The notes under the pieces were generated by a model. That model was given only the letters and a program-made list of their open reading frames with translations, ran no database searches and was not told the origin of the DNA. The position numbers were made by a program, and so were the translations under genes. Shown one piece after another: positions 1 to 10,700 of a DNA stretch of 64,000 nucleotides. Each line of letters opens with the position of its first letter. Positions within the stretch are counted from its first letter, which is position 1. This DNA comes from Drosophila miranda (taxonomy: Eukaryota; Arthropoda; Insecta; Diptera; Drosophilidae): positions 33,601,522-33,665,521 of the forward strand of contig NW_022881603.1 in the NCBI RefSeq assembly GCF_003369915.1, in the 5' to 3' direction.

Positions 1-1
1 C

Positions 2-1592
2 GACGCCTCAAATTTTGGAGTGGGAGCAGTGCTTTTTCAGCTGGATGATGACAAAGCAGAGCGCCCAGTGGCTTTTTCTTCTTCTTTTTCTTCCAAGCTA
101 AACAAACATCAAATAAATTATTCGGTAACGGAGAAAGAATGCTTAGCTGCGGTATTGGCGATTGAAAGATTCAGGCCATATGTGGAATTGATGCCGTTCA
201 CGGTAATCACTGACCACGCCAGCCTTAAATGGCTAATGTCACTCAAGGACCTGAATGGGCGTCTAGCGAGATGGTCATTGCGGCTGCAGAGGTTCGACTT
301 CGAGATCGAACACCGCAAGGGAGTCGAAAATATAGTGGCGGATACACTATCGCGCTGCATCGAGGAGGTGGTTCTAGACCCAACGGAAATCCTCGGATTC
401 CAGACGACGGAATTCAAATCAACGGAATACCAGGAGTTGAAAGGAGAAATCTGCAGGAACAAAGAATTATTGCCTGACCTGCGAATAGACGGGGACCTGG
501 TATTCAAGCGAATGGGCTTCGCGCAAATCGACGACCAAGTGGAAGGTTCAATTCCCGCGGCACTGACGAAAACCCTCATCGCGAAGGCCCACGAAGACCA
601 CACAGCTGGACACGGTGGAATGAAGAAGACCTTGCATAGGTTAAAAAGGCACTACTAAGTGCGGGAATACGTCCGAAGCTGCACCGAATGCAAGGAATCC
701 AAAGCTCCCAATTACCGTAGCCAATTCGGGATCGGTCAGGAAGTGGTCACGGAGAGGCTTTTGGAATGGCTTAGACTTCCTGGGAAAGTATCCCAGGTCA
801 AAAAGGGGACAGGCCTGGATTTTCGTCGTCGTAGACCACTTTTCAAAATTTACCTTCTTGAAGGCGATGAGAGAGGCGACCGCTGCGAACGTCGTTCAAT
901 TCCTGGTGCAAGAGGTATTCTACAAGTTCGGGGTGCCAGAGGTGATCCACTCCGACAACGGAAAGCAGTTCCTATCGAAGGCGTTCATGGACATGGTCAG
1001 CGGCTTCGGGATCCGACACATGCGCACAGCAGTCTACTCGCCGCAAAGCAATGCAGCCGAGAGAGTAAATCGGACGATACTCGCTGCAATAAGGACGTAT
1101 TTGGAAAAGGATCACAGAGACTGGGACATCTACCTACCGGAGATCGAAGTTTCAATCCGTGACTCGGTGCACGAAGCCACAGGCGTAACGCCGTTTTTCG
1201 CTGTATTTGGACAACAGATGTTTCTGAATGGGAACTGCTATAAGCTGGCGAGGAAGCTGCAGTCTTTGACGGAACATGAAGTGCACGCATTAGATCCCGC
1301 GGATAAGCGACACCTCATTCGCGAGAAAATTAAACGCAGCCTACACCAAGCGTATGAGCGGAGCAGCCAGCGATACAACAAACGGGCCCGAGTCTTTTTC
1401 GCCAGACCTGGCCAAGAAGTCTACAGGCGCAACTTCACCCTCAGCGACTTTGGCAAAAGCTACAACGCCAAGTTCGCCCGGAAATTCCTAAAATGCAGAG
1501 TCGTACGTCCAGTAGGGAATAACGCCTACGAGCTGGAGGATCTGTCGGGGAGGCCGGTGGGGATTTTTCACGCCAAAGACCTAAAATTGTAG
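2..1592 (+). pseudogene. Ty3/gypsy-like pol 3' part: RNase H and integrase, broken
   Basis: This is the 3' part of a retrotransposon polyprotein, open from the window's left edge. The first part (to 658) is the RNase H domain, with an acidic start motif DASNFGVGAVL, the VTEKEC helix, the TDHASLKWL segment and the VADTLSR end. A linker to the integrase zinc-binding region follows (H...H, then CTECKES). A TAA at 656-658 and a frame change near 755-770 break the frame. The integrase core then reads from about 774 to 1592 with a D,D,E triad: VVDHFSKF, HSDNGKQF and AAERVNR. Gag, protease and reverse transcriptase lie outside the window. The domain order RT-RNase H-integrase is that of Ty3/gypsy elements. 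The copy cannot encode a functional protein as read. The family within Ty3/gypsy is not identified. Confidence 0.88.
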
Positions 1593-2209
1593 CGAAAACT
1601 TCAGACTGAGTCAGAAACAAGGGAAACGCACTCACGTAGGGAATATCCGATCAGTGGGTGTAAGCCTACGTTGGGCGCTGCAAGATCCTAGGCACCGTAA
1701 TGTCCGGGAAGGCCAGCAGTTTTAGGGAAACGTGTAACTCTTCGCTGTTTGCGAATAATTCTCCGCGGCCATGGTCGCTCGAATTTTCGCTAGGTGTTGC
1801 ATGCGAAGATATCGATAGGTGATATCCCATAGAAGCGGTGAGGAGGAAAGAAAAAAATGATAAATAAATCTGTGATTCCAGGGGATCCAGATCAGTGAGA
1901 GACCAGGAACCAGGACTAGCGGGACGGGAAAGAGACCCAAGAAGCGTAAGAGGAATAGGTCACAGCTCCGCCATCCTGGCTTGGTTTTGCTAGGCTCGAA
2001 GACACAATCCTGGCCACGTAGAGCGAGTCCCTCGCCCATTTAGAGAGAACAAAAAATCATCAATTAACTTATTTACTCCCATTATTTATTTTTGTTAGAC
2101 GTCTTCATTTATATGTATATGTTAATCCCCTAATTTAAGTCCGTCCATATTATATCTATATGTAACTTATTTATATTTATTATATTAATTATTTCTATTT
2201 ATGTCTGGA
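1593..2209 (+). other. Untranslated tail of the gypsy-like element, probable 3' LTR, then AT-rich DNA
   Basis: No convincing gene is seen. A purine-rich stretch TTTAGGGAAACG at 1721-1732 directly before TGTAACTC (1733) is a plausible polypurine tract and LTR start, and an ATAAATAAA poly(A)-type signal lies near 1860. The matching 5' LTR is outside the window, so the LTR end cannot be fixed; about 2050 is only a guess. From about 2050 to 2209 the DNA is AT-rich and unrecognised. At 2210 sequence identical to the middle of the I-like fragment of the other repeat units starts abruptly, so this is the left edge of the array. Confidence 0.4.
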
Positions 2210-2594
2210 AATATGTCTATGAGGCTGGATCCCTTCGTCCTACACTTCGTCCTGTAGTCCTCATTCCATTTGTATACTAAAAAGTTCCTAATTTCTCTTT
2301 GAGCCTCCTTGTAGCTGTATTTTATATTTATTGTAAATAAATATCACTTGTAGCAGCCTTTGCTGCTATGTCAGTCTTTTCGTTGATGGCCACACCCTTG
2401 TGACCAGGGACCCATAGAATGTCAAGTTTCTGAATGTCTGATTGGTTAATTATGTTGTGAATATCATTCACTAGGTACGAGTCTGTATTCTTATTTTTAA
2501 TTAAATTAATAGCTAGTAATATTCGACGGAATATCAAAATCGAAAATATTGTTTCGAATCCTTGACGGAGAACAATTAACCTATTATAAGCCAA
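2210..2594 (-). pseudogene. U1: I-like retrotransposon RNase H fragment, truncated
   Basis: This is the amino-terminal portion of the retroelement fragment that starts every unit. It encodes the ILWVPGHKGVAINEKTD motif of a non-LTR RNase H domain followed by AAKAATS. A small change near 2333-2341 replaces the usual continuation with a stop. The remaining C-terminal part found in other units is absent, because unrelated AT-rich DNA abuts at 2210. Confidence 0.8.
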
Positions 2595-3113
2595 GGGGCC
2601 GAAAATAATGAAATTTTAATCATTTTAGCGCAGTTCAGGTGAAAGTTAGCGTTGTTATTTTTAATTTCAGATGAAAGATGGCCTGAATCTACAAGAAGAA
2701 TTTACAATCGTTAATATTTTCTGCCATTTACCTGAAGAAGGTGAACTATTTAAATAGAGGGGGCTTAAGTGGGCTAAATTCGTTTTTTCATCATAACGAG
2801 ACGCTATATTGTTGTTGGAAAAAAAAACAGCAATCGCCGTAGCAAGAAAATAAGTCAAGTATTTAAAACAAACCAGTCAAGTAGAAAATTGATTAATTTA
2901 TTGGATAAAATTATGTGGGCAGGACTGAGAGATCTACCTAGCTAGTAATATTCGACGGAATATCAAAAACGGGGAATAGCACAATAGAACTTGAGTTCGT
3001 CGGTATATCTATGGTATATTTGGGTATATTTCTGATGGTCGGACATTATATTTTAACAATCAATCCGCGGCACACTTTTGTTTAGCTTCCGAATAAATAT
3101 ATTATTAAGTGAA
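2595..3113 (+). promoter_or_regulatory. U1: region upstream of thoc5, with a 30 bp direct repeat
   Basis: This stretch separates the I-like fragment from the thoc5 start codon. A 30 bp sequence at 2510-2539, inside the I-like fragment, recurs exactly at 2939-2968 just upstream of thoc5. Its centre is an inverted repeat, ATATTC-GACG-GAATAT. The sequence GGTATATTT occurs twice (about 3013-3032), one mismatch each from a motif common in Drosophila housekeeping promoters (weak evidence). No TATA box is evident. At 2671-2757 a 28-codon frame follows a splice-acceptor-like TTTTTAATTTCAG. Equivalent regions lie at 12418-12936, 27785-28304, 32880-33398, 41965-42483, 46854-47373, 51941-52428 and 61147-62217. 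Confidence 0.45.
2671..2757 (+). other. Possible small terminal exon or micro-ORF (28 codons)
   Basis: An ATG at 2671 directly after a pyrimidine-rich AG (TTTTTAATTTCAG) opens a 28-codon frame ending at TAG 2755-2757, reading MKDGLNLQEEFTIVNIF and then CHLPEEGELFK. The composition looks protein-like. The frame is kept in U2 and U4-U7, is broken by TGC to TGA in U3, and is split by a hAT-type insertion in U8. It could be the last exon of a third gene whose upstream exons were lost when the unit formed, or a chance frame. I do not recognise the peptide. Confidence 0.25.
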
Positions 3114-5276
3114 ATGGAGGCTATTTTAAATACGCAGTTTCAGCAGCTGGAAGATATCATCGGGGAAATATTAAAAGTAAAAAAGAGCGTAAGTGTTAAC
3201 AAGCTGCAAAGTCGTTGGTTCCTTATTTTCATTATTTTTGTATGCAGGGGCAGAACTCAGACACATTGCGAACTGCGGCGGCATTGAAATTTGTTGCATT
3301 AAAGCATGCAAATCGAGAAGTTAAACAGAAAATAAAGTCTGGACGGGATAACTTACACTTAGAAAAATGTAAAGTGGACATAAGTCGGTTGCAATTGCAA
3401 AATCTTCTGTACGAAGTGAGCCACTTGAAAAAGGACATCGTGCGTTGCGAGAAATTCCAGAGTCGTGACTCCAAGTTGGTCCTGCTCTCAGACACTGAGT
3501 ATTTTACCAAATTGCCGGGAATTGAAGATAGTAAAGTGAAACCAGAATCGAAGCACTACAAGCATTTGCAGCGCTTAGAGTGTGAACTGCGTTTAAATAA
3601 AGACCTGGATGAACAGAAAAGCTCATTGAAGAACTCCAAAAAGGAGCTGCAACAAGAGAATCTTAAACAACATAATAGGTACGTTTCGTTCGCGCCAGCT
3701 CTACGCACCCTAAAGAGTGCTACGAAACCGCTGCATGATGCACTGCAGCTTTCTCTTGATGTTGAATTGAAGCTTAGTGCTGTGGTCAAATATCTGCCCA
3801 AGCCTCTTTATATATTATTCATCAACCTGCAATGCCTTCAACGTGCGAGCGATGAGCCATCATTCAATGTTGAAGTGGTAGGATATAAAAGTGAAGCTCA
3901 GATGCAGGAGTTGACAAACCTAAAGCAAAACCCAAAAGCAAGGCGCGACTACTCTGAAAGGGACATTGAATTGTCGGGAAAGCCTGAGGAAAATCCTTTG
4001 AACAAAGAATTAAGTCCTCATCCTCTGCACATTCGCATCACGGTAAGATTAAACCAAAACATACGACTATAGAAAAATACCTTAACGTTTGAACGGTCTC
4101 TAGCTTGGTTCTGCTAGCTCGATTCAACTGGTGTTGATTATTCGCTATTTCGAACAAATTAAATGTGCGACAGCATGGCCCCAATTGAGCATTTCCAATA
4201 ATACAAACCATCAAGGGTAAGTTTTAGCGAGTGAATTGCTTTAGCAGCAACTATATTTTAAAACATTTTCATGTTTTTAGGGATACTAATTTCGTTCAGC
4301 ATCTCCTTCGGCATTTGTTTGCAAACGATTTGGGTAATGAAATACCTATACCCGGTATTCAATACGATGTAAGACAAGCAACAAGCTATAATTTTCCTAT
4401 ATATATCTATGAATCATAAAATTATATATTTGCGTTAGTTACAGAATAAGGATCTGACACCAGAGGAATGTATACAATATCTGGAGTCTAAGGACTTTGG
4501 AAAAGCATACTGTTGGTTACGAAGTATATGCTCTATACCAACAGTCAACAGCTCGATGTTGTATAAGCATGAGCTGAACTTGAATAAAAGCATGCGGGAG
4601 ACCATAGCTCGCATTACACGGCGCTGGAACTATTGGTTAAATCTAAGTCAGCAAATACGTGGTCTGCTAACAAGGACATCGATTTGTATGCACTAAAAGA
4701 AAATGTCTATCCTGCGGCCTTGTCTTGCAGCTTAGTGCAGTGGACGGCGATCACTCTCGAGGAATTCCTAGCCCAAAATTCAGACGTACTAAACATTTCT
4801 CCGGATGATAAGAGCATAACATACAATTCCTATCGTGCTGTGATTGTTCGTGGCTCTGCCAAAATGGAGTGTTTCATTCGAATACCGAGTAATTATCCAT
4901 TGGAAATGCCACTCTGGATATTGAGTGTGCATTGGAACGGTCGCCGTACATCGCAGAATAATGCAGCTATCAAGGTTAGTTTGTTCAGACTTCCATGCGT
5001 TATATATAAGCTTATTTTGATACCATTTTGTAGATGATGGAGTACTGGACCAACTCATTGCAACCCCAACAGCTGGAAGCAAATTATCGTATTCTGTACG
5101 CTCAGCTTTTCCGAACTATTTATAGTTTTGACATCTTTCTGGAGACAGAAGGCTCAATGCAGACGACTATAGAATACACCAAGGAAAAGCCTTATATAAG
5201 TGCATTTGCAAAACGATGCCGATTGCGTCCATATAAATACATAAAAAAGGGTTCCGTACACGCATTCAAACAATAA
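3114..5276 (+). pseudogene. thoc5: U1: thoc5 (THO complex subunit 5), six exons, frameshifted
   Basis: THOC5 is a subunit of the nuclear THO complex, which couples transcription to mRNP assembly and export. Exons inferred from splice sites and phase: 3114-3188, 3248-4042, 4104-4216, 4281-4368, 4445-4974 and 5034-5276, giving 614 codons if undamaged (animal THOC5 is about 610-690). Exon 2 is coiled-coil rich and holds LQLQNLLYEVSHLKKDI and YLPKPLYILFINLQ. Exon 5 holds YPLEMPLWILSVHWNG and exon 6 ends RPYKYIKKGSVHAFKQ. Exon 3 is small (37 codons plus 2 nt) and is completed by the first G of exon 4. One base is missing at about 4666 in exon 5 (530 nt instead of 531), which shifts the frame. All other exons are open. 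Introns are 59-76 bp. Confidence 0.9.
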
Positions 5277-5339
5277 GGACCTAAAAACAAATACAAGAAT
5301 ATGGTTTTGTAAAAAAAAATCAAAAGCAGTTACTAAACA

Positions 5340-5405
5340 TCTTCACAGTTGCTGTTTATTATGTAATGCATAATTGCAATAATGCAATAAATAAGTAACA
5401 TTTAA
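5340..5405. terminator. Overlapping poly(A) signals of thoc5 (+) and the DUF2358 gene (-)
   Basis: The thoc5 stop is at 5276 and the convergent gene's stop codon is at 5420. Between them lie a plus-strand AATAAA at 5386-5391 and a minus-strand AATAAA (TTTATT on plus) at 5355-5360. If cleavage follows each signal by the usual 10-30 bases, the two 3' UTRs overlap by some tens of bases. The same arrangement recurs in U2-U7. Confidence 0.6.
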
Positions 5406-5419
5406 ATCTAGCTACAGTT

Positions 5420-6277
5420 TTATTGACAGCTTAGTTTCTGAGATGCTGTCGCTGCCAGGGACTCGGTTGGCAGGGTGATTGCAGAGGCATTTTCAACAGA
5501 CTCTCGACTCTCATCCGGCATAACTTTATCAACAACGTGTTTTTCTATTAGACCGCTTTCTCCCAAGTAGCATATGGAAAATCTATCGTACCATGCCTCC
5601 TGATCCTTCAGTACTTCCTTCAATTGCCACACCTTGTATTTCCAGAACTGGAACATCACCTTCAGGCCGGATATGCCCCACACGCGCCACCTTATGCGCA
5701 CGGTGTAATCGTCGGGATGCTTTGTAATTTTAAGAACCTCAAACATAACGTAGGCGTACTTTAGGTGACCCACAGTTCGAAGAATGGCAATTTGCTTAAC
5801 AAAGTGGTATAGACCGACTGTGTGCTTGCCGGTAATATTGTTCTGAAATATAAGGTTTGGGCTGTATATGGAATAGTTCAGCGGTTCAACAAAGAGTTTG
5901 GGAAGCGTGGTTCGCAGAACTTCGTAGGCTCGCTCCAGATCTTCAGGCTTTCGAACATTTTCCTTCTCTTTGGCGGATGTTTGTACATTACTGTTTTCGT
6001 GAAAACTTCGTTTCGGTTGCATTACGCTACTACCTTCACATTTTAGCCAATTGTAGTTATATGATCCTGTGCAAGGAGAGTATAATCGCATTGTGGAAGC
6101 CCACGTCTGTTCTTTGGAGCCCCACAAGCGTATCAAATTGCTCTTTCTCATTGATAAAATTCCAAAATTTCGCATCATTTTGACAAGGACCATTGACGAT
6201 TTTACCGGACTCTGGTAACTGTATTTCCCGTAATATGTTAAATGTTTCTTCCTTTTAAGCGTCACTCTGCCGTTCAA
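5420..6277 (-). CDS. U1: DUF2358 / C6orf136-like protein, open 285-codon frame
   Basis: The C-terminal two thirds match the DUF2358 family (human C6orf136-like; biochemical function unknown to me). The signature segments are [29 protein letters not shown] and [18 protein letters not shown]. The frame is open through what looks like an intron: a GT in the GTAAA context and a pyrimidine tract ending CAG enclose about 139 nt whose translation is methionine- and serine-rich and unlike the family. In U6 and U7 one extra G in exon 1 makes the spliced frame continuous. U1 lacks that G, so a spliced U1 transcript would be frameshifted and only an intron-retaining one would be open. It may therefore be a pseudogene. 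It is convergent with thoc5, 144 bp away. Confidence 0.6.
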   Translation of the reverse strand: MNGRVTLKRKKHLTYYGKYSYQSPVKSSMVLVKMMRNFGILSMRKSNLIRLWGSKEQTWASTMRLYSPCTGSYNYNWLKCEGSSVMQPKRSFHENSNVQTSAKEKENVRKPEDLERAYEVLRTTLPKLFVEPLNYSIYSPNLIFQNNITGKHTVGLYHFVKQIAILRTVGHLKYAYVMFEVLKITKHPDDYTVRIRWRVWGISGLKVMFQFWKYKVWQLKEVLKDQEAWYDRFSICYLGESGLIEKHVVDKVMPDESRESVENASAITLPTESLAATASQKLSCQ

Positions 6278-6949
6278 ATATCACGTTCAAATTCTTCATC
6301 TGGTTTTACTCAGCGTTTAAATTGTGGGGTTTTTAATCTTTTTTAGACGTGCTCGTGTTGTAACCAAGTTTATTTGGAATCGAAAAATCATATGGTCATA
6401 TGTATATCGATATAAATATTTTGTACAATAAAAGTGTGAGGTGATGTGATAGTTTTTTTGCGATTTCTCAACGGAACTTTCTGAACTCGGAGACAGTTTA
6501 CACTATTTTTTTGTAGTTTCAGTGATCCAACGTCGTTAGAATCATAGTTGGATAATGGAAATAAGTATCCATATTTTTATGTGATACTTCAAGACCACTC
6601 TAGTCTAAATTATTGTCGCACCAGTCGAAAAGCTGTTGAACTATTTGTGCCAAAACGTGCCACCCAGTTGTGGTAGAGTAATACCTAACAAAAATAGATC
6701 CAAAGAAAATTCATGTCGACCAGAAATACCTAGATTTTTTAAATCACAACGTTCCCCCTCGTTTTTTTTTGGATTTAAATCATCTCAAGGATGATCGGAA
6801 TTTTGATCGTAGCACTGTAGCCACATTGATCAGAAACTGGTGATGTAGTTTGGCGAGTTTGACAGGTCGGTATATAAAAAAAAGAGGAAAATTACTTAAC
6901 TGTTTTAGAAAATAAATAGTAATTACTTTATAACATGATGAAGAAAAAT
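6278..6949. other. U1: intergenic DNA between the DUF2358 gene and the next I-like fragment
   Basis: AT-rich DNA without a convincing gene. It begins with the 5' leader and promoter side of the DUF2358 gene. Near 6900-6950 it reaches what looks like the A/T-rich 3' end of the I-like element (minus strand, ending around a TATAA). Equivalent stretches lie at about 26393-27050, 31470-32150, 40690-41240, 45645-46260, 50535-51225 and 59741-60420. U3 onward contain TTTCCCGTATGCGACTATA-type sequence that is partly or wholly missing in U1 and U2. Confidence 0.5.
6405..6412 (-). promoter_or_regulatory. DRE motif TATCGATA upstream of the DUF2358 gene
   Basis: The palindrome TATCGATA, the binding motif of the Drosophila factor DREF in housekeeping promoters, lies about 130 bp upstream of the first ATG. 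A CATATGGTCATATG inverted repeat lies beside it. Equivalent sites: U2 26520-26527, U3 31597-31604, U4 40682-40689, U5 45772-45779, U6 50662-50669 and U7 59868-59875. Function is inferred from motif identity and position only. Confidence 0.5.
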
Positions 6950-7041
6950 GGGGTCAAAAGTTTAAGTCAGCAGTTTTGATGAAGATTGCCAGCTCTCTGA
7001 GATGTAGCGGCTCTTTTTTGATTAATAATTGATATTATATA

Positions 7042-7336
7042 TGTAAAGGACAGTGTATCAAGCAGTTAGCACTATCCCATCTAAATTAACATTTGAACTT
7101 AAGATACCTCGATAAGATCGATAAGACCTAACCGATATAACCAGACTTAACCGATGTTTAAAAGATCTAACCGATAAGGGGCTATCGATACGGGAGTCGG
7201 TTGTTGGAAGTAGAAGCAGAAAGTTGAACAAAAAGTCGGAAGAACAGACTCATTAATTGCACATCTTAAATCATACACTTTGTACTCTTTTTCGAAAAAC
7301 ACTCTTAATAAACGATACATTATTATTAATCTTACA
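7042..7336 (+). repeat. 5' LTR (295 bp)
   Basis: Starts TGTAAAGG and ends CTTACA. Contains a TCGATAAGATCGATAAG duplication that is single in the 3' LTR, several CTAACCGAT repeats, and AATAAA near 7309 as a candidate poly(A) signal. Confidence 0.92.
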
Positions 7337-7338
7337 TT

Positions 7339-7352
7339 TGGGGGCTCGTCCG
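7339..7352 (+). other. Primer binding site, tRNA-Pro type
   Basis: TGGGGGCTCGTCCG lies two bases after the 5' LTR. It has the sequence of a tRNA-Pro-type primer binding site, complementary to a tRNA 3' end CGGACGAGCCCCCA. The match stops after 14 bases. Confidence 0.7.
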
Positions 7353-7741
7353 CGTCGAATACAGAGCTCGGAGTGTGTGAAAAAGAAAAACAGAAGAAAG
7401 CAGAAGCTGATGCAAGAAGAGGATTGTTGAAAAGTTGTTAAAGTTGTTGTTTGTAGCTACATAAAGTTGTAAAGTTGTTGTTGGTGGCTATAAACATTAA
7501 GTTGAACAATCCAAATTCTGTGAGCCTAACAGTAGACACGGAGTTTAATAAAAGATCGGTCGTTTAATTCGGTTGGAAAATTGTGAAATTCATTGTCGCG
7601 CCGCAGCGTCGCCTTGTCCGTGCGCAGTACGTACACAAGCAGAAAAAACACGCACAGACACGTTGTGTGTGATACACACTTATAAACAGAAAAGGAAAGC
7701 ACTCGTCGGGTACACAGACACAAGTCGAAAAGAGCCGCAAA

Positions 7742-10700
7742 ATGATGCAAACACCGCCGCCGTTGCACTGGAAAGAGAGAGAGAAGGAAGAAGCTGTACC
7801 AGGAACGTCGCGCCCGAGTGCAAACGAGATGGAAGATTTAGAAAATGCAGAAAACAATACTGATGACAAGATTGATCAAATGATAAAGTTGCTAAGTTTG
7901 AAACTGCTTTGCGATGAGCAACGAGAAATGAAGATCGCTCCAGATAATTTTACAAAAGTTGTGAGCGATTGTGATGGAAAATCGGTTCCCATAGAAAAAT
8001 GGTTTGAGATATTCGAAAAAAATGCCGACGCATATGAGCTTACTGAAAAGCAAAAGTATGTGCAGGCCAGAGGAAAAATGACCGGTGCAGCTAAGATTTT
8101 CCTTGAAGCTGAATGCGTGTGCACCTATGAGGAACTCAAGAACGTATTATTGGATGAATTCACATGTAGCTATAACAGTGCAGACATTCATAAGCTGCTG
8201 CAAGAAAGAAAGAGGAAGAGTAGTGAGTCGATGCACGAGTACTTGCTGCAGATGAGAAAAATAGCAGCAGTCGGACATGTTGAACACGCGGCTGTTATAA
8301 GCCATATTGTGAACGGTCTGGACATAAGAAACGAGTATAAGTATGCCATGTATCGCTGTAAGACCTTCAGGGCCTTGAAAGAAGAGTTCGATGTCTATGA
8401 TCGTTTGAACATATCGGAGAAGAAGGGCAATAACGAACAGCATAAAACGAGTTTCAAGCAGCAAAGTGGGCAAAGCGGTAAAAAAGAATATTGCTATAAC
8501 TGTGGATCAGGAGAACACAAACGCAAAGACTGCAAAGCCGAAACGAAGTGTTTTAAGTGCAATCAGAATGGTCACATTTCGCGTAACTGTCCTTATGAAG
8601 CTGATAAAGTTGATAAAGTTCGCGTCATTTTGGATCGCAGTCGCATGAAAAAAATTCAAATAAACGGCATTGTTGTTGACTGTCTTGTGGATACAGGGTC
8701 AGATGTAACCATAATCAAAGAGAGTATGTTGAAGACCATGAAAAACGTTAAACTTTTGAAGTGCACAACTATGTTGCGCGGTCTGGGTCAGATATCAACA
8801 AAGCCTGTTGGATACTTTAATGCAGAAGTTACCGTGGATAAGTTGCTGACCACACAGAAGTTTTTAGTAGTCCCCAGTAGCCAAATTGATTTCGACGCAC
8901 TTTTGGGGCATGATTTCATTAAAAAGTTCCGTTTCGTCGCTGATATGCAAGGATACACGTTTTTGAAGCATGACGCAGATCCTGTGCCAACAGATGAGCA
9001 TGCTCTTATATATAATGTAACTGAAGAGTCATCCTTTGTAGCTCCGCCGCAATATCGAAAAGACGTTGAACAGATGATAAGAAACAGTTACCAAATGCCC
9101 ACAGAAGTTGCAAAGCAGTCTCCAATCCAACTGAAGATAGTTCCCGACGGAGTAATCAAGCCGTTTAATCACTCACCGAGTCGTTTATCAACAGACGAAG
9201 CCAGTGCCGTAAAGAAGCAAGTCGAAGAATGGATCGAGCAAGGAATCGTGCGCAAGTCGTCTTCAAATGTAGCGAGCAGAGTTGTCGTCGTGAAGAAAAA
9301 AGATGGTACACTTAGAGTTTGCGTAGACTACAGGAAGTTAAACAGCATGGTATTGCTGGACTGCTTCCCAGTCCCGATCATGGAGGAAGTCTTGGAAAAG
9401 CTGCAGTCGGCTAAGTGGTTTACCATAATGGACCTTGAAAACGGATTTTTCCATGTGCCTATGGAGGAGCAAAGCAAGTCGTATACGGCCTTCGTCACAA
9501 AGGAGGGATTATTCGAGTTTAATAAAGCGCCTTTCGGATTCAAGAACTCGCCAGCTGCGTTCATTCGGTTCGTAAGCTATATTTTTCAAGAATTAATCAA
9601 CTCTGACATTATGCAGCTTTATATGGACGACATAATTGTTTACGTCGCGTCGCCCGAGGTATGCATGAGGAAGACAAAGTTGGTCCTGGAGACAGCTGCG
9701 CAGTTTGGCCTAAAGATCAAATGGAAGAAATGTAGCTTCATGCAGCCACGCATTAGCTTTCTGGGCCATATCATTGAGGACGGGAGAATCTGGCCCGGCA
9801 AAGAGAAGACAGCAGCTGTCAGTCGGTTTGCTACGCCCAAAGCAGCTCAAGCATTTCTGGGACTCACCGGCTTTTTCAGAAAGTTCATCCCTGGCTATGC
9901 ACAAGTTGCCCGGCCGCTCACGAATCTACTCAGGAAGGAAGCAGTTTTCAACATTGGCGAAGCAGAGCAACAGTCGCTACAAACCTTAAAGAATCTGCAT
10001 GTTATCGCACCTGTATTACATTTATACTCACGAGAAGCGCCAACGGAACTCCACACGGATGCATCCAAAGAAGGTTTCGGAGCAGTTCTGTTGCAGCAGT
10101 CTGATGGCAATTTCCACCCGATTTACTATTGGAGTAAAAAGACTACACAAGCCGAGTCCAAACGTCACAGTTACTATTTGGAGGTCAAAGCTGCATACCT
10201 CGCACTCAAGAAGTTTCGTCACTACCTGTTGGGGATCAAATTTGATCTTGCCACTGACTGTGCGGCGTTTAAGCAGACAACAACGAAAGTAGATATACCC
10301 AGAGAAGTTTCCCAGTGGATTCTGTATATGGAGGACTTAACATTCAAAGCAGTACACCGCCCAGGAGACAGAATGAGACACGTGGACTGTCTCAGTCGTT
10401 TTCCGCAAACATGCATGTTCGTGACGACGGAGCTAACAGCTCGGATAAAGAAAGCACAGCAGGATGACGATTTCATCAAAGCCACAGTTGAGATCCTGAA
10501 GCAGCACCCATATCAAGACTACAAGCTTAAAGGAGGTCTTCGCTTCAAATCTGTAAATGGCAATGACGTATTGGTGGTTCCAAGGCTGATGGAAAGGGAA
10601 ATCATTCAAGGATCGCATGAAGTTGGTCATTTCTCCACAGCGAAGACAATGCACTCAGTTCAGCAGCAATACTGGATTCCGCACCTTGAACGGAAAGTAA

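Noticed and set aside
3556-3801. 81-codon antisense frame opposite thoc5 exon 2, repeated in all units
   Set aside because: It mirrors the codon pattern of the real exon on the other strand and has no recognisable domain; repeated only because the unit is.
7573-7863. Frames overlapping the start of gag-pol on both strands
   Set aside because: Short, without domains, and overlap the leader and start of the intact 1293-codon frame.
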